This document shows positions 17,443 to 26,054 of a DNA stretch of 64,000 bases, piece by piece (position 1 is the stretch's first letter; every line of letters starts with the position of its first letter). The stretch is taken from contig CALCEL010000041.1 of assembly GCA_937900485.1 (NCBI GenBank), forward strand, positions 1 to 64,000. Reading direction: 5' to 3'. Source of the DNA: an uncultured Prevotellaceae bacterium (lineage in GTDB: Bacteria > Bacteroidota > Bacteroidia > Bacteroidales > Bacteroidaceae). Position numbers and translations under genes: made by a program. The notes beneath the pieces were generated by a model. That model was not told the origin of the DNA, searched no databases, and saw only the letters and a list, made by a program, of their open reading frames with translations.

Positions 17443-19851
17443 TCAAAAGTCAAGACGATAGAACAAGTTAGGCAGTGAGATGCCAGACTTTTCCACCTTC
17501 ACGGTACGTGTTCTGAGATCGTAGCGCTGAGCCACGCCAGACTCGTTCATCAGCAGGTTCAAGCCCTCAAAAGCAATAGTATGGCTGACCTTCTTCTTAT
17601 TGATTTTATAGCTGACAGTCAAGTCCACCACATGGTCAGGGTCATACTGCTTACTCATGGCCTCGTTCTCCAGCATGATAGGCTCGTCAGGAATCTTACC
17701 CGCATTAACCAAAGCATTCATGCCGTCTATATCAACAGGTGTATAGCGCAGACCGCCCTGAAGCGTGTACTTCACACTGACGTTGAGCACATTCTGCTTG
17801 CGGCTTCCAACCATCCACTCTTTTCCGCCCAATACCTTAAACATATAACCGCGGTCGTAGAGCTGTGAGCGCCACTTCTTGTCAAGCGCGCGATACTCCG
17901 ACTTAAACACAGAGGCATTAATCTGTCCGAAGAATCCGCCACTCATGTAATGTTCGAGTGTCACGTCGCCGCCATAGTTACGTGTGTTTCCCTTGTTCAC
18001 CAACGGCTCATCAAAAGTATTCATAAAACGATTGACAGAGCAGAACGTGCTACCATCAGTACTGCCCACAGGCGTGTCGAAACCATACTGATAATAAGCG
18101 TTAACACGGAGGTTAAGATTCTCGCTGAACTTATGCATGTAAGTAGCAGACAGATGGTGTGCTTTTGAGAACCCGAGGTCCTTGTTCACACGCTGACCAT
18201 CTTCCTCATAGAAGTAGGCGTCCATACGCTCGATCATAGAGTACATGCCATAGCCTAACGAGAACGAGTTCTTCTCGTCAGGTTCCCACTTCATGCTGAC
18301 ACGCGGTTCCACAGACCAATCCTTAGAGAATGCGAAGTAGCTGGCCGACACACCAACGTTCAAGCCGAACTTCTCTGTCGGTCTTATGACATTCTGCCAG
18401 AACAAGCTACCCAAGCCGGTATCGCCATTGGCGTCTGTCCAGACCGTGAAAGGAGACACATCGTAGACATAGTCCGCGGACCTGTAACCCAAAGTGAAGA
18501 AACGATGTGAATATTCCGCGCCGAACTGCGTCAACCAGGCAGACGTCAGTTGCTTAGACACCTCGGTGTTAAACTGTATGCGGTCCTCATTCATCTTTTG
18601 AGCGCTATAAGGATACAATCTGTGAGGAGTCTCAGAATAGGACACCGGCAATGCCAGTACACCGTCGTCGCCGAGCGTCAGTCCCCAGTAGCCGATATCA
18701 GCCTTCACGTGCTGTGCGTTGTAAGCCAACGTGGTTCTCCAGGTCCACTTGTTACCAAAGTACACCTTATGTGAGACACCGCCCAGCAAACCGAACACAT
18801 ATCCTTCCTGATTCGACGCGTCATAGATTGTCTCAATATCGCTTATCTTGAGAGCCTTGTCTTCCGCTTTGTCATAGAATCCCAATGCAAAGACCGAGAA
18901 CGTACCAGCCTTCTTAGTCGGGAAATTCAGCTTAATAGAGAAGTCCTGGAAGTCGAACTTCGTGTCCTGGTCGCCTAGCAGTCCAAGCTTGTCTGCAAGT
19001 GAAGTGAAGCCATAACGGTAGTTGAATATGTAGCTGGAATTATGCTTCTTCGAGATAGGTCCCTCAGATGTGAACTCCTCCGACACCGTACCGATCTGCA
19101 CCAGGTTTTCATACTTTGAGTTGTTACCGGCACGCATCTTCACGTCAAACACACCACTGAGCGAGTTGGTGTAGTTAGCATTGAAGGCGGAGGTGAAGAA
19201 GTCGCTGTTACCTATAACATTAGAATTAAGTGCGCTGACCATACCAAAGTTTGCCTCATAGAAGTCATTGTAATGGTTTGGCGTAAACACCTCCACTCCC
19301 TCTATGCGGTACTTCATCATAGCAGGAGCATTACCGTGCACCGAAATACCGTTGCCGTCTCCCGCACCAGACACACCGGCGATGGCAGTCACCAGACGGG
19401 CAGGGTCATTGTAACCTCCAGCATATCGGTTAGCTTCTTCCATGGAGAGCATCACACCACCAGTCATCACCAGTGGATTGACCGTTGACTCCTTGTTGAC
19501 ACGAGGGCGAATCACCACGTCTTGCAACTCGCGATTGCTTTCCGACAAATCCACATCAAGCACCACCTCCTTGGCACCAGACACGAGCACTTCCTTCATC
19601 ACCGCACGCTCATAACCAATAAAAGACACCTCTATAGTGTAACGTCCACCATTCGCAAGATTGATACGATAATTACCATCAATATCGGCTACTGCTCCCA
19701 TGCTCAGTTCCACGACTTTCACAGTGGCGCCCATCAGCGCCTCACCTGTGATAGCGTCTTTCACCGTACCACGCAAAGTCTCCGCCTTAAGCACACCGGG
19801 AGCAAACAGAACCATCCCGATGGCAAATAGTAATTGAATACATTTTTTCAT
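17443..19851 (-). CDS. TonB-dependent receptor, no SusD partner
   Basis: 802 residues, shorter than SusC proteins. Signal peptide about 1-23, carboxypeptidase-regulatory-like domain about 24-105 (GTVKDAITGEALMGATV, SFIGYERA), plug about 115-225 (GVSGAGDGNGISVHGNAP, YRIEGVEVF) and a barrel ending in LFYRLDF, with a final aromatic. It probably takes up a ligand through the outer membrane using TonB energy. No SusD, siderophore or cobalamin genes adjoin it, so the ligand is unknown. It is a single-gene unit with its own -7 box and terminator. Peptide, metal or small-glycan uptake are all possible. Confidence 0.85.
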   Translation of the reverse strand: MKKCIQLLFAIGMVLFAPGVLKAETLRGTVKDAITGEALMGATVKVVELSMGAVADIDGNYRINLANGGRYTIEVSFIGYERAVMKEVLVSGAKEVVLDVDLSESNRELQDVVIRPRVNKESTVNPLVMTGGVMLSMEEANRYAGGYNDPARLVTAIAGVSGAGDGNGISVHGNAPAMMKYRIEGVEVFTPNHYNDFYEANFGMVSALNSNVIGNSDFFTSAFNANYTNSLSGVFDVKMRAGNNSKYENLVQIGTVSEEFTSEGPISKKHNSSYIFNYRYGFTSLADKLGLLGDQDTKFDFQDFSIKLNFPTKKAGTFSVFALGFYDKAEDKALKISDIETIYDASNQEGYVFGLLGGVSHKVYFGNKWTWRTTLAYNAQHVKADIGYWGLTLGDDGVLALPVSYSETPHRLYPYSAQKMNEDRIQFNTEVSKQLTSAWLTQFGAEYSHRFFTLGYRSADYVYDVSPFTVWTDANGDTGLGSLFWQNVIRPTEKFGLNVGVSASYFAFSKDWSVEPRVSMKWEPDEKNSFSLGYGMYSMIERMDAYFYEEDGQRVNKDLGFSKAHHLSATYMHKFSENLNLRVNAYYQYGFDTPVGSTDGSTFCSVNRFMNTFDEPLVNKGNTRNYGGDVTLEHYMSGGFFGQINASVFKSEYRALDKKWRSQLYDRGYMFKVLGGKEWMVGSRKQNVLNVSVKYTLQGGLRYTPVDIDGMNALVNAGKIPDEPIMLENEAMSKQYDPDHVVDLTVSYKINKKKVSHTIAFEGLNLLMNESGVAQRYDLRTRTVKVEKSGISLPNLFYRLDF

Positions 19852-19885
19852 AGTTGTAACGATTTAAAAATAAACATTTGTAACA

Positions 19886-19893
19886 CAAATGTA
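19886..19893 (-). promoter_or_regulatory. -7 box TACATTTG for the TonB receptor
   Basis: Minus-strand TACATTTG followed by T, 35 nt before the ATG at 19851. No matching -33 at the usual distance. Confidence 0.4.
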
Positions 19894-20331
19894 TGAAAAA
19901 TATCTTAATTATTATGATTATTTGTTAACAAATATAAATCGTAAGCAAAAAAACTCACTCAGACACTATGCGGCGGAAAATGGGCAATGATGTCACACAA
20001 GAAAAGAGGATGTGACGAGGAAAGGGACGTGTCAGCCAACGTAAATACGTGAAGAGGAAAGGAAATATCGTACGTTTGATAATATTGGGCGGACCATAAT
20101 GACACACATCAGAAAGAACGAGACGAGCCACCACATATCACGTGATACACATGAGCACTCACTCTGCTCCATCCGTCCGCATGGTGTCATCCACCACATG
20201 TGCCTGCTGTAAATCGTCTAACTTATTCTCTGCAATTCTCGCTCAACAGGCACCAGCCCTCATAAGTGCTGCCGCAAATCGTATACCTACGCCGTTTGAT
20301 GGGGGACCATGAAAAATAGATGTGTGATAAC
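19894..20331. other. Intergenic stretch, nothing recognised
   Basis: About 440 nt between divergent genes. Frames here are short and lack a credible start or family pattern; no strong hairpin seen. Confidence 0.5.
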
Positions 20332-20362
20332 TTGAAAATTTGTGATAATTTTGGTAAGTTTG
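20332..20362 (+). promoter_or_regulatory. Full Bacteroidota promoter before the MmcQ gene
   Basis: TTG at 20332-20334, exactly 20 bp, then TAAGTTTG at 20355-20362 followed by C. This fits the -33/-7 consensus. A start near 20369 gives a leader of roughly 75 nt to the ATG at 20446. Confidence 0.6.
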
Positions 20363-20445
20363 CGCAGCTATTGTCAGCAAAACGGAAACGATATCGTTCT
20401 CTCACCGTTACCTGCGTCATGGGCACGTGGCGGGAGAGTCAAATC

Positions 20446-20820
20446 ATGAGGAAAATGAACATTGAGCAAGTAAGGGAATACACCTTGTCGCTCTACGGAG
20501 TGACGGAGGATCAGCCTTTCGGCGACGACATCATAACATATCGTCTGGAAGGAAAGATTTTTGTCTGTCTGTGGCTTGGCGGCAAGTATGACATGAAAGA
20601 CGCTGAGCCTCGGTTCGCCTTGAAGCTGTCTCCGGAAAGGAACGTGGAGCTTCGTGACCGTTTCACCGCGGTGACTCCCGCCTGGCACTGGAACAAGAGA
20701 CATTGGAGCGACGTCTACTACGAGCAGCTGGACGACAGTCTTGTCGAGGAGTGGATATCAGAGTCCTACAGTCTCATCGTGTCGAAGCTGCCGAGAACCG
20801 TACGTGAGCGTTATATGTAA
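20446..20820 (+). CDS. MmcQ/YjbR family protein
   Basis: 124 residues from ATG 20446, which has GGGAGAG seven bases ahead. The family's usual start MNIEQVREY is three codons later (20455) and is also possible; a longer frame from 20320 would run through the promoter. The family pattern is clear: REYTLSLYGVTEDQPFGDD, IFVCLWLGG, FALKLSPE and PAWHWNKRHW. These small cytosolic proteins have a DNA-binding-like fold, but no proven function. The next gene starts 18 nt downstream, so they are probably co-transcribed. Confidence 0.85.
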   Translation: MRKMNIEQVREYTLSLYGVTEDQPFGDDIITYRLEGKIFVCLWLGGKYDMKDAEPRFALKLSPERNVELRDRFTAVTPAWHWNKRHWSDVYYEQLDDSLVEEWISESYSLIVSKLPRTVRERYM

Positions 20821-20838
20821 TGATATAATTTCTGAAGA

Positions 20839-21654
20839 ATGAGTAAAGTTCTTTTTCTACATGGCTTCTATGCCAGTGGTCAGTGTGTGCCGGCGTTGGC
20901 ACTGCGTGACGCTCTGTCCGGCAAGGCAGACGTCATCACTCCCGACCTGCCGACACATCCGCGTGAGGCACTGTACTTACTGCGCGACCTGTGTGACCGT
21001 GAGCGCCCGGATCTGCTCGTTGGCAACAGCTGCGGCTCTTTTTACGCACAACTACTGTCACCCGTCATCGGCGTTCCCGCACTACTCGGCAATCCACATT
21101 TCCAGATGACCTCGTTTCTCGCTCAGCGCATCGGCGAGCATGAGTATAAAGCGCCGCGTAAGGACGGAAGACAGCGTTTCGTCATTGACGAGGCACTCAT
21201 AAGTGAGTTCGCAGAGCTAGAAACAGAACAGTTCCGTTACTGTAACCCATATTACAAGGAGCGTGTGTGGGGACTGTTCGGTGAGCATGACACGCTGGCG
21301 CGTTTCGAACAAGTGTTCCTAGAGCATTACAGCCGTTCTTTTCATTTTCCCGGCAGCCACACGCCGACGGCGGACGAGGTGCGCGCATACTACGCCCCTC
21401 TGACGGAGAAAATGCTGACAGACTATCCAGCGGCAAAGGACGGTGAGCGTTACTTCACGCATTTCAAGGGCGGCAAGTACCGCTTTGTGCGCACCGCATT
21501 CGACTCAGAGACCAAGGAACGTATGGTTGTCTATCAGGCGCTCTACGGAGACATGCAGTACTGGGTGCGCCCGGAGAAGATGTTCTTCGAGACTATAGTG
21601 TGCGACGGACGTCAGTTCAACAGATTCACAGAGACAGACAATATACAATACTGA
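20839..21654 (+). CDS. YqiA-type esterase fused to a DUF1653 domain
   Basis: 271 residues. The first about 195 form an alpha/beta hydrolase of the YqiA/YcfP esterase group: FLHGFYASG opens the fold, the nucleophile is S64 in GNSCGS, the acid D151 in FGEHDTL and the base H174 in FPGSHTP. Residues about 204-265 match DUF1653 (HFKGGKYRFV, SETKERMVVYQALYG, YWVRPEKMFFE). DUF1653 is normally a stand-alone protein of about 70 residues, so this is a fusion without a break in frame. It likely cleaves a small acyl ester in the cytosol; substrate unknown. It follows MmcQ by 18 nt. Confidence 0.85.
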   Translation: MSKVLFLHGFYASGQCVPALALRDALSGKADVITPDLPTHPREALYLLRDLCDRERPDLLVGNSCGSFYAQLLSPVIGVPALLGNPHFQMTSFLAQRIGEHEYKAPRKDGRQRFVIDEALISEFAELETEQFRYCNPYYKERVWGLFGEHDTLARFEQVFLEHYSRSFHFPGSHTPTADEVRAYYAPLTEKMLTDYPAAKDGERYFTHFKGGKYRFVRTAFDSETKERMVVYQALYGDMQYWVRPEKMFFETIVCDGRQFNRFTETDNIQY

Positions 21655-21700
21655 GGCTTACGATATATAATACAGAGATAGAAATATATATTAGGGTGTT

Positions 21701-21748
21701 AAGGTCACGCCGACCAAACCCGCCTGGTTTGCCGCCAGCGTGACTTTC
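21701..21748. terminator. Nested stem-loop after the esterase gene
   Basis: An outer inverted repeat (AAGGTCACGC with GCGTGACTT, one bulged base) encloses an inner CAAACC/GGTTTG hairpin. It lies 46 nt past the esterase stop and 120 nt before the carbonic anhydrase ATG, so it may be a terminator or part of the anhydrase leader. Confidence 0.45.
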
Positions 21749-21870
21749 CTATCGCGCTTCATGACGGCGTCATCCCCGATGCCACGACAGAAGCGAAGCG
21801 ACCATGTGCCGACCGGCAGGAAGAGGGTGCACAGCCGCCGAAGTGGGTGATGACAACAAACAAGTAGCTT

Positions 21871-22425
21871 ATGATAGACCAGATAATAGAATACAACAAG
21901 AATTTCGTGGAGAGCAAGGCGTACGAGCAGTACCTGACGGACAAGTTTCCAGACAAAAAGCTTGCCGTGCTCTCATGTATGGACACAAGACTGACGGAGC
22001 TTCTGCCGGCGGCACTGGGACTTAAGAACGGTGACGCCAAAATCATCAAGAACGCCGGCGGCCTGGTAATCTCCGCCTTCGACTCCGCCATGCGCAGCCT
22101 CATCGTAGCCATCTATGAGCTGGGTGTCGAGGATATTATGGTGGTGGCGCACTCACATTGCGGGGCATGCCACATGAGCTTCGACCACTTCCGCCATGCG
22201 ATGACAGCCCGCGGGGTGACGGACGAGACACTCGGCACGATAGAGAAGTGCGGCGTCAACCTGCACCACTGGCTGGAGGGCTTCAAGGACACGCCTGAGT
22301 CAGTACGTAAGACGGTGGAGACCATCAAGACACACCCTCTAGTGCCGAGGGACATCGTGGTGCGCGGTTTCATCATCGACTCAGAGACGGGCGAGTTGGA
22401 GGAGATTACGAGTCTGGGCGACTGA
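21871..22425 (+). CDS. can: Beta-class carbonic anhydrase
   Basis: 184 residues, the size of the compact beta-carbonic anhydrases. It interconverts CO2 and bicarbonate in the cytosol with a zinc ion. Zinc and catalytic residues are all present: C36, D38 and R40 in SCMDTR, H94 and C97 in AHSHCG. The NAGG block at 61-64 and the C-terminal VVRGFIIDSETGEL also fit. Bicarbonate is needed for carboxylations, including succinate formation, in Bacteroidota. A GH30-like gene follows 22 nt later; the functional link is unclear. Confidence 0.92.
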   Translation: MIDQIIEYNKNFVESKAYEQYLTDKFPDKKLAVLSCMDTRLTELLPAALGLKNGDAKIIKNAGGLVISAFDSAMRSLIVAIYELGVEDIMVVAHSHCGACHMSFDHFRHAMTARGVTDETLGTIEKCGVNLHHWLEGFKDTPESVRKTVETIKTHPLVPRDIVVRGFIIDSETGELEEITSLGD

Positions 22426-22447
22426 ACCAATTCTTAACTCTCATCAT

Positions 22448-23632
22448 ATGAACAAACCTTTTGTCTTATCCTTATTGCTGCTGCTTGGAGGTGTCTGCCT
22501 GCACGCGCAGACCTACCGGCATTTCCGAAGCACGAACGAGGAGGCATGGAAATCCTCTCAGCTGTCGCTAGAAAACAAGCCTTCCGAGACGCCACTCATC
22601 ACCGTCGACGGGACGGAGAAAGGACATGAGTTCCGCGCGTGGGGCACGTGTTTCAATGAGCTTGGTCTGGACGCCATACGACTGCTGTCCGACAACGCGC
22701 GGCAGGAGGTGATGCGTAACATCTTCGCCCCCGACGGCGACCTGAGATTCACACGTGGACGACTGACGATGAACGCCAACGACTATAGCCGGGAATGGTA
22801 CTCATGCGACACCGTCACCGGCGACTTCGCCTTGAAACACTTCAACATCGAGCACGACAAAGAGAATATCATACAGTTAATTAGGATGGCACAGAGATGG
22901 CAGCCCGACCTCACGTTCTGGGTGTCTCCGTGGAGCCCTCCGACATGGATGAAGATTAACCAGGACTACCCCGTCGTCTCCAGCCGTTACAACAAACAGC
23001 CTCAGACGAAAGACTACCTGCTCTTCGACGGCAAGGGAGCTGTCGACGAGAGCGAGGTGATGATGGCGGGCCTGCAGAGCGGCAAGTTCCCTAAGCGGCT
23101 GGCGTCACAGGACTACATGATACAGGACCCGCGTTACCTGCAGGCCTACGCTGACATGTTCTGCCGCTTCATCGAGCTGTACGCACAGGAGCACATACCT
23201 ATCGACATGGTGATGTACCAGAACGAGGCTTACTCATACACAGCCTATCCGGGATGCGCATGGACAACTGACGGCACCATACGCTTCAACCACGACTACC
23301 TGGTGCCAACCATGAGACGACGTCACCCTGAGGTCGACGTCTATGTGGGCACGTTCAACACCAACCGCACAGACTACGTCACACGCATCATCGACGGACT
23401 GAAAGATGATGTCAAGGGCATTGGACTGCAATGGGAAGGACGGGAGAGCAAGGAGGAGACAGGAGGCACGCCGATCATCGTGTTCAACACCTCACGCGGC
23501 GGCAAGAGCAAGAACATCGTCATCACGGCCAACCTGACGAATGAGAAACGTACGGTCACCGCGCGGCTCGGCAAGCGTTACCTCAACCTGGCAATGGAAC
23601 CTCACTCTCTGCACACGTTGACTGAGAAGTGA
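22448..23632 (+). CDS. GH30-like glycosidase with internal deletion of the nucleophile region
   Basis: 394 residues; complete GH30 proteins of this kind are nearer 490. Signal peptide about 1-20 (LHAQ). The first two thirds are a good GH30 barrel: GTCFNELG, FTRGRLTMNANDYS, FWVSPWSPPTWMK and the acid/base Glu at 260 in YQNEAYSY. After GIGLQWEGR (about 324-332) the chain passes straight into GTPIIVFNTS (about 340-348), the C-terminal beta domain. The segment that should carry the nucleophile (S-E-x-E type) and the last barrel strands is absent. The frame is kept across the junction near 23440-23470. The protein is probably inactive as a glycosidase unless it only binds glycan. Confidence 0.75.
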   Translation: MNKPFVLSLLLLLGGVCLHAQTYRHFRSTNEEAWKSSQLSLENKPSETPLITVDGTEKGHEFRAWGTCFNELGLDAIRLLSDNARQEVMRNIFAPDGDLRFTRGRLTMNANDYSREWYSCDTVTGDFALKHFNIEHDKENIIQLIRMAQRWQPDLTFWVSPWSPPTWMKINQDYPVVSSRYNKQPQTKDYLLFDGKGAVDESEVMMAGLQSGKFPKRLASQDYMIQDPRYLQAYADMFCRFIELYAQEHIPIDMVMYQNEAYSYTAYPGCAWTTDGTIRFNHDYLVPTMRRRHPEVDVYVGTFNTNRTDYVTRIIDGLKDDVKGIGLQWEGRESKEETGGTPIIVFNTSRGGKSKNIVITANLTNEKRTVTARLGKRYLNLAMEPHSLHTLTEK

Positions 23633-23760
23633 CACACGGCGAGCGACGACAAGCGGCGACGAGCACAGGAACGTGAGGTCCGGCAGACAACGAAGCGCAA
23701 CGAAGAGTACCTCGTCATGACAAATGACAGAAAAGATATAAACAGGATAATAATTATTTT

Positions 23761-24120
23761 ATGAGACGTATCACGTATTTAGCAATCTTAACGGTGGTGC
23801 TCTTGTGCTCATGTGGCAACCAAGACACCAAGAATGAGTTGACGGCTGACATGGCCTTCGAGGGTGTGAGCAACTACTGCCACGACGCCTACGACTGGAG
23901 CATGGCTGAGGACGACCCTGAAATAATGTTTCTAGAGATGGGCGAGGAGAACGACACTGCCTACCAGGTGGTGTTCCACAGCTACACAGGCTCGCTCGTG
24001 TATTTCTATGTCAACAAGGAGAACGGTTTGACAAAGATGGTGGAATCCGTGCCTATACTCGGCATTGAGGATGAGTCAGGAGTCATCGACGTGTTTGATT
24101 ATCTAGACAAGAAGGAATGA
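23761..24120 (+). CDS. Small lipoprotein upstream of umuD
   Basis: 119 residues. Lipoprotein signal with Cys at 18 (LLCSCGN). The mature part is acidic, with aromatic strands YQVVFHSYTG and LVYFYVNKENG; no known family recognised. Its stop overlaps the umuD start (ATGA at 24117-24120), so the two are translationally coupled. Whether it has a part in the SOS response or simply shares the transcript is unknown. Confidence 0.65.
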   Translation: MRRITYLAILTVVLLCSCGNQDTKNELTADMAFEGVSNYCHDAYDWSMAEDDPEIMFLEMGEENDTAYQVVFHSYTGSLVYFYVNKENGLTKMVESVPILGIEDESGVIDVFDYLDKKE

Positions 24121-24566
24121 GCGGCGACTTGTCTGACATAAGAATCATACGGGGCGATTTCGAGGAGCGGCTCAACCTGTTCCTCGCCCCTGGCATCAAG
24201 GCAGGCTTTCCCTCACCCGCAGACGACTATCTCAACGAGAGGCTGGACTTCAACCGAGACCTCATACGCAACCCCGAATCCACGTTCTACGGAAGGGTCA
24301 AAGGCGACTCCATGATTGAGGCGGGCATCTGCGACGGCGACATCGCCGTCATCGACCGCTCCCTGGAGCCGCGCGACGGTGATGTCATCGTGGGCTACGT
24401 CAACGATGAGTTCACCATCAAGTACCTCGACCTGAGACACCGTGACGAGGGATACATCGAACTGCGTCCCGCCAACGACAACTTTAAGCCCATCCGCATC
24501 GACGCCAACGACGACTTTGAGGTCTGGGGCGTGGTGGTTTGGACAATCAGGAACTGGAGAAGATAA
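24117..24566 (+). CDS. umuD: UmuD-like translesion polymerase subunit / autoprotease (S24)
   Basis: 149 residues. It matches E. coli UmuD across the whole length: AGFPSPADDY is the cleavage region (between A29 and G30, where E. coli has Cys-Gly), S65 in GDSM is the catalytic serine and K102 in FTIKYL the general base. After RecA-stimulated self-cleavage it joins UmuC in error-prone polymerase V. Here umuC is separated from it by an unrelated AT-rich gene of 1.45 kb, which is unusual because umuD and umuC are normally adjacent. I see no clear LexA box upstream. Confidence 0.9.
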   Translation: MSGDLSDIRIIRGDFEERLNLFLAPGIKAGFPSPADDYLNERLDFNRDLIRNPESTFYGRVKGDSMIEAGICDGDIAVIDRSLEPRDGDVIVGYVNDEFTIKYLDLRHRDEGYIELRPANDNFKPIRIDANDDFEVWGVVVWTIRNWRR

Positions 24567-24591
24567 AGATTCCGGAGTACTATTAACACAT

Positions 24592-26040
24592 ATGGCTGAA
24601 ATAAAATACAAACATGCATATAATGAAAACGGGAATCTCGTTTGCATTGAAAGTATATCAAAAGAGGATTGTAAATCACATAATTATATATGTGTAGGAT
24701 GCGGCAATCCTCTATTACCTCGTGCTATTGGTAGCAAATATAGAAGAGCGCATTTCTACCATAAAGAAGAAGTTGTATGTTCAGGTGAAACATATCTTCA
24801 CAAATTAGCTAAGCGAGTTATAAAAAACAAATTTGAGACAGAATCTGCTTTTTATGTTGAATATGAAGTGTTAAGAGAATGCAATGATACTGAGTGTGTG
24901 TATCGTAATCCCCGATGCACCGAAGAACGATTTCAACACAGGGTAGATTTGAGGAAGTATTACGACACGTGTACAGAAGAAACACCAATAAATGGATATG
25001 TGGCGGATTTGCTTTTAACAAATAGCAAGAACCCCGAATTAGAACCGACTTTAATTGAAGTGTGTGTGTCACATCCATGCGATGAAAATAAAAAAGAATC
25101 AGGTCTTCGAATTATTGAGATTAAAATTAAAAATGAACAAGATATTTTTTTTCTAAAAAAAAATGATGTTTTTAGAGAATTACTTTATGCAATAAAGAAA
25201 GAACGCAAGATTTATTTATACTCTTTCAAGAGAGAACTCCGTGTTCCGCTCCAAGTAAAAATTCAAAGATATGTTTTTTGCCCAAATCATAATTCTTTTG
25301 GCAAATTAACAGAAATAAATTGCAATCATGCACATTATAGGGTGCAAACAAACTCTTTACTTGAACTCAACATAGTTAACAAGCAAGATCGTTGGCAGTG
25401 GAATTTATCGGATGTTCTTCAGTGGATGTCTACACATAAAGGTTTACGTCGGTGTAATCTGTGTAAATTCTACTATGCCACTATGTATGAAGATCATGCA
25501 ATTTGCAGATTAAGTAAAAAATACGGAAAGCCTGCCAATCCAGAAATGAATGAAGCAGAAAGATGCAGTAGTTATCGAAACGATAATAGATTTTTTGAGC
25601 AATTAGACCCTAACGTTGTCATTATAGAAGAAGTCAATACCCTATCATATGAAATGAAGCCTCAATATAGAGTAATTTTAGCGGTAAGCCGTACTTTTAA
25701 CAATTACGGTCTATATAAAGAAAAAGTGTTACATTATCTGTCAGACAAAATGAAGACACATACTGTTGTTATAATTACAGGTGTTTCTAGGTCGTCTGAT
25801 ATATTTACAGACAAGCTTTTAGACGAAATATATTTCATAAAAGAACATCATAAAGCAAACTGGGAAAAATATGGTGAACAAACTATTTTAGTTTCTAATG
25901 ATGAAATGACAAATTCCGCAAACGCTTTAATCGCCTTTTGGGATGGTAGAAGCAAAGGCGTAAAAAATCTCATTGATAATGCAAAGCAAAAAGGAATTAA
26001 AGTTGCAGTAGTAGAATTTAATCCAGATTTTAATCAATAA
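24592..26040 (+). CDS. CoiA-like nuclease / zinc ribbon / SLOG (DUF2493-type) fusion inside umuDC
   Basis: 482 residues from ATG 24592; the frame is open back to 24442, but that part overlaps umuD. Residues about 1-180 resemble CoiA-like proteins: C34-x-x-C37, HFYH near 54-57, H70 in YLHKLAKRVI, then D139 in VADLLL and E156 in LIEVCVSHP, a PD-(D/E)xK-like core. A second Cys cluster (C288, C291, C305, C325) follows. Residues about 358-476 fit a DUF2493/SLOG fold: ILAVSRTFNN, IITGVSRSSD, W424-E-K-Y-G and AFWDGRSKGVKNLI. Base use is foreign: 10 of 60 G+C at 25141-25200, against 37 of 60 at 26281-26340 in umuC. Domain calls come from motif recognition; nuclease activity, nucleotide ligand and defence role are inference. 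Confidence 0.7.
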   Translation: MAEIKYKHAYNENGNLVCIESISKEDCKSHNYICVGCGNPLLPRAIGSKYRRAHFYHKEEVVCSGETYLHKLAKRVIKNKFETESAFYVEYEVLRECNDTECVYRNPRCTEERFQHRVDLRKYYDTCTEETPINGYVADLLLTNSKNPELEPTLIEVCVSHPCDENKKESGLRIIEIKIKNEQDIFFLKKNDVFRELLYAIKKERKIYLYSFKRELRVPLQVKIQRYVFCPNHNSFGKLTEINCNHAHYRVQTNSLLELNIVNKQDRWQWNLSDVLQWMSTHKGLRRCNLCKFYYATMYEDHAICRLSKKYGKPANPEMNEAERCSSYRNDNRFFEQLDPNVVIIEEVNTLSYEMKPQYRVILAVSRTFNNYGLYKEKVLHYLSDKMKTHTVVIITGVSRSSDIFTDKLLDEIYFIKEHHKANWEKYGEQTILVSNDEMTNSANALIAFWDGRSKGVKNLIDNAKQKGIKVAVVEFNPDFNQ

Positions 26041-26054
26041 TAATATACATCATT

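Noticed and set aside
17434..20093. GCCCAATAT / ATATTGGGC inverted repeat flanking the TonB receptor gene
   Set aside because: Only nine bases, no target duplication, no transposase; likely chance.
24442..24591. 50-codon N-terminal extension of the nuclease/SLOG frame
   Set aside because: It overlaps umuD, has a low-complexity Thr/Pro composition, and the CoiA-like region begins directly at ATG 24592.
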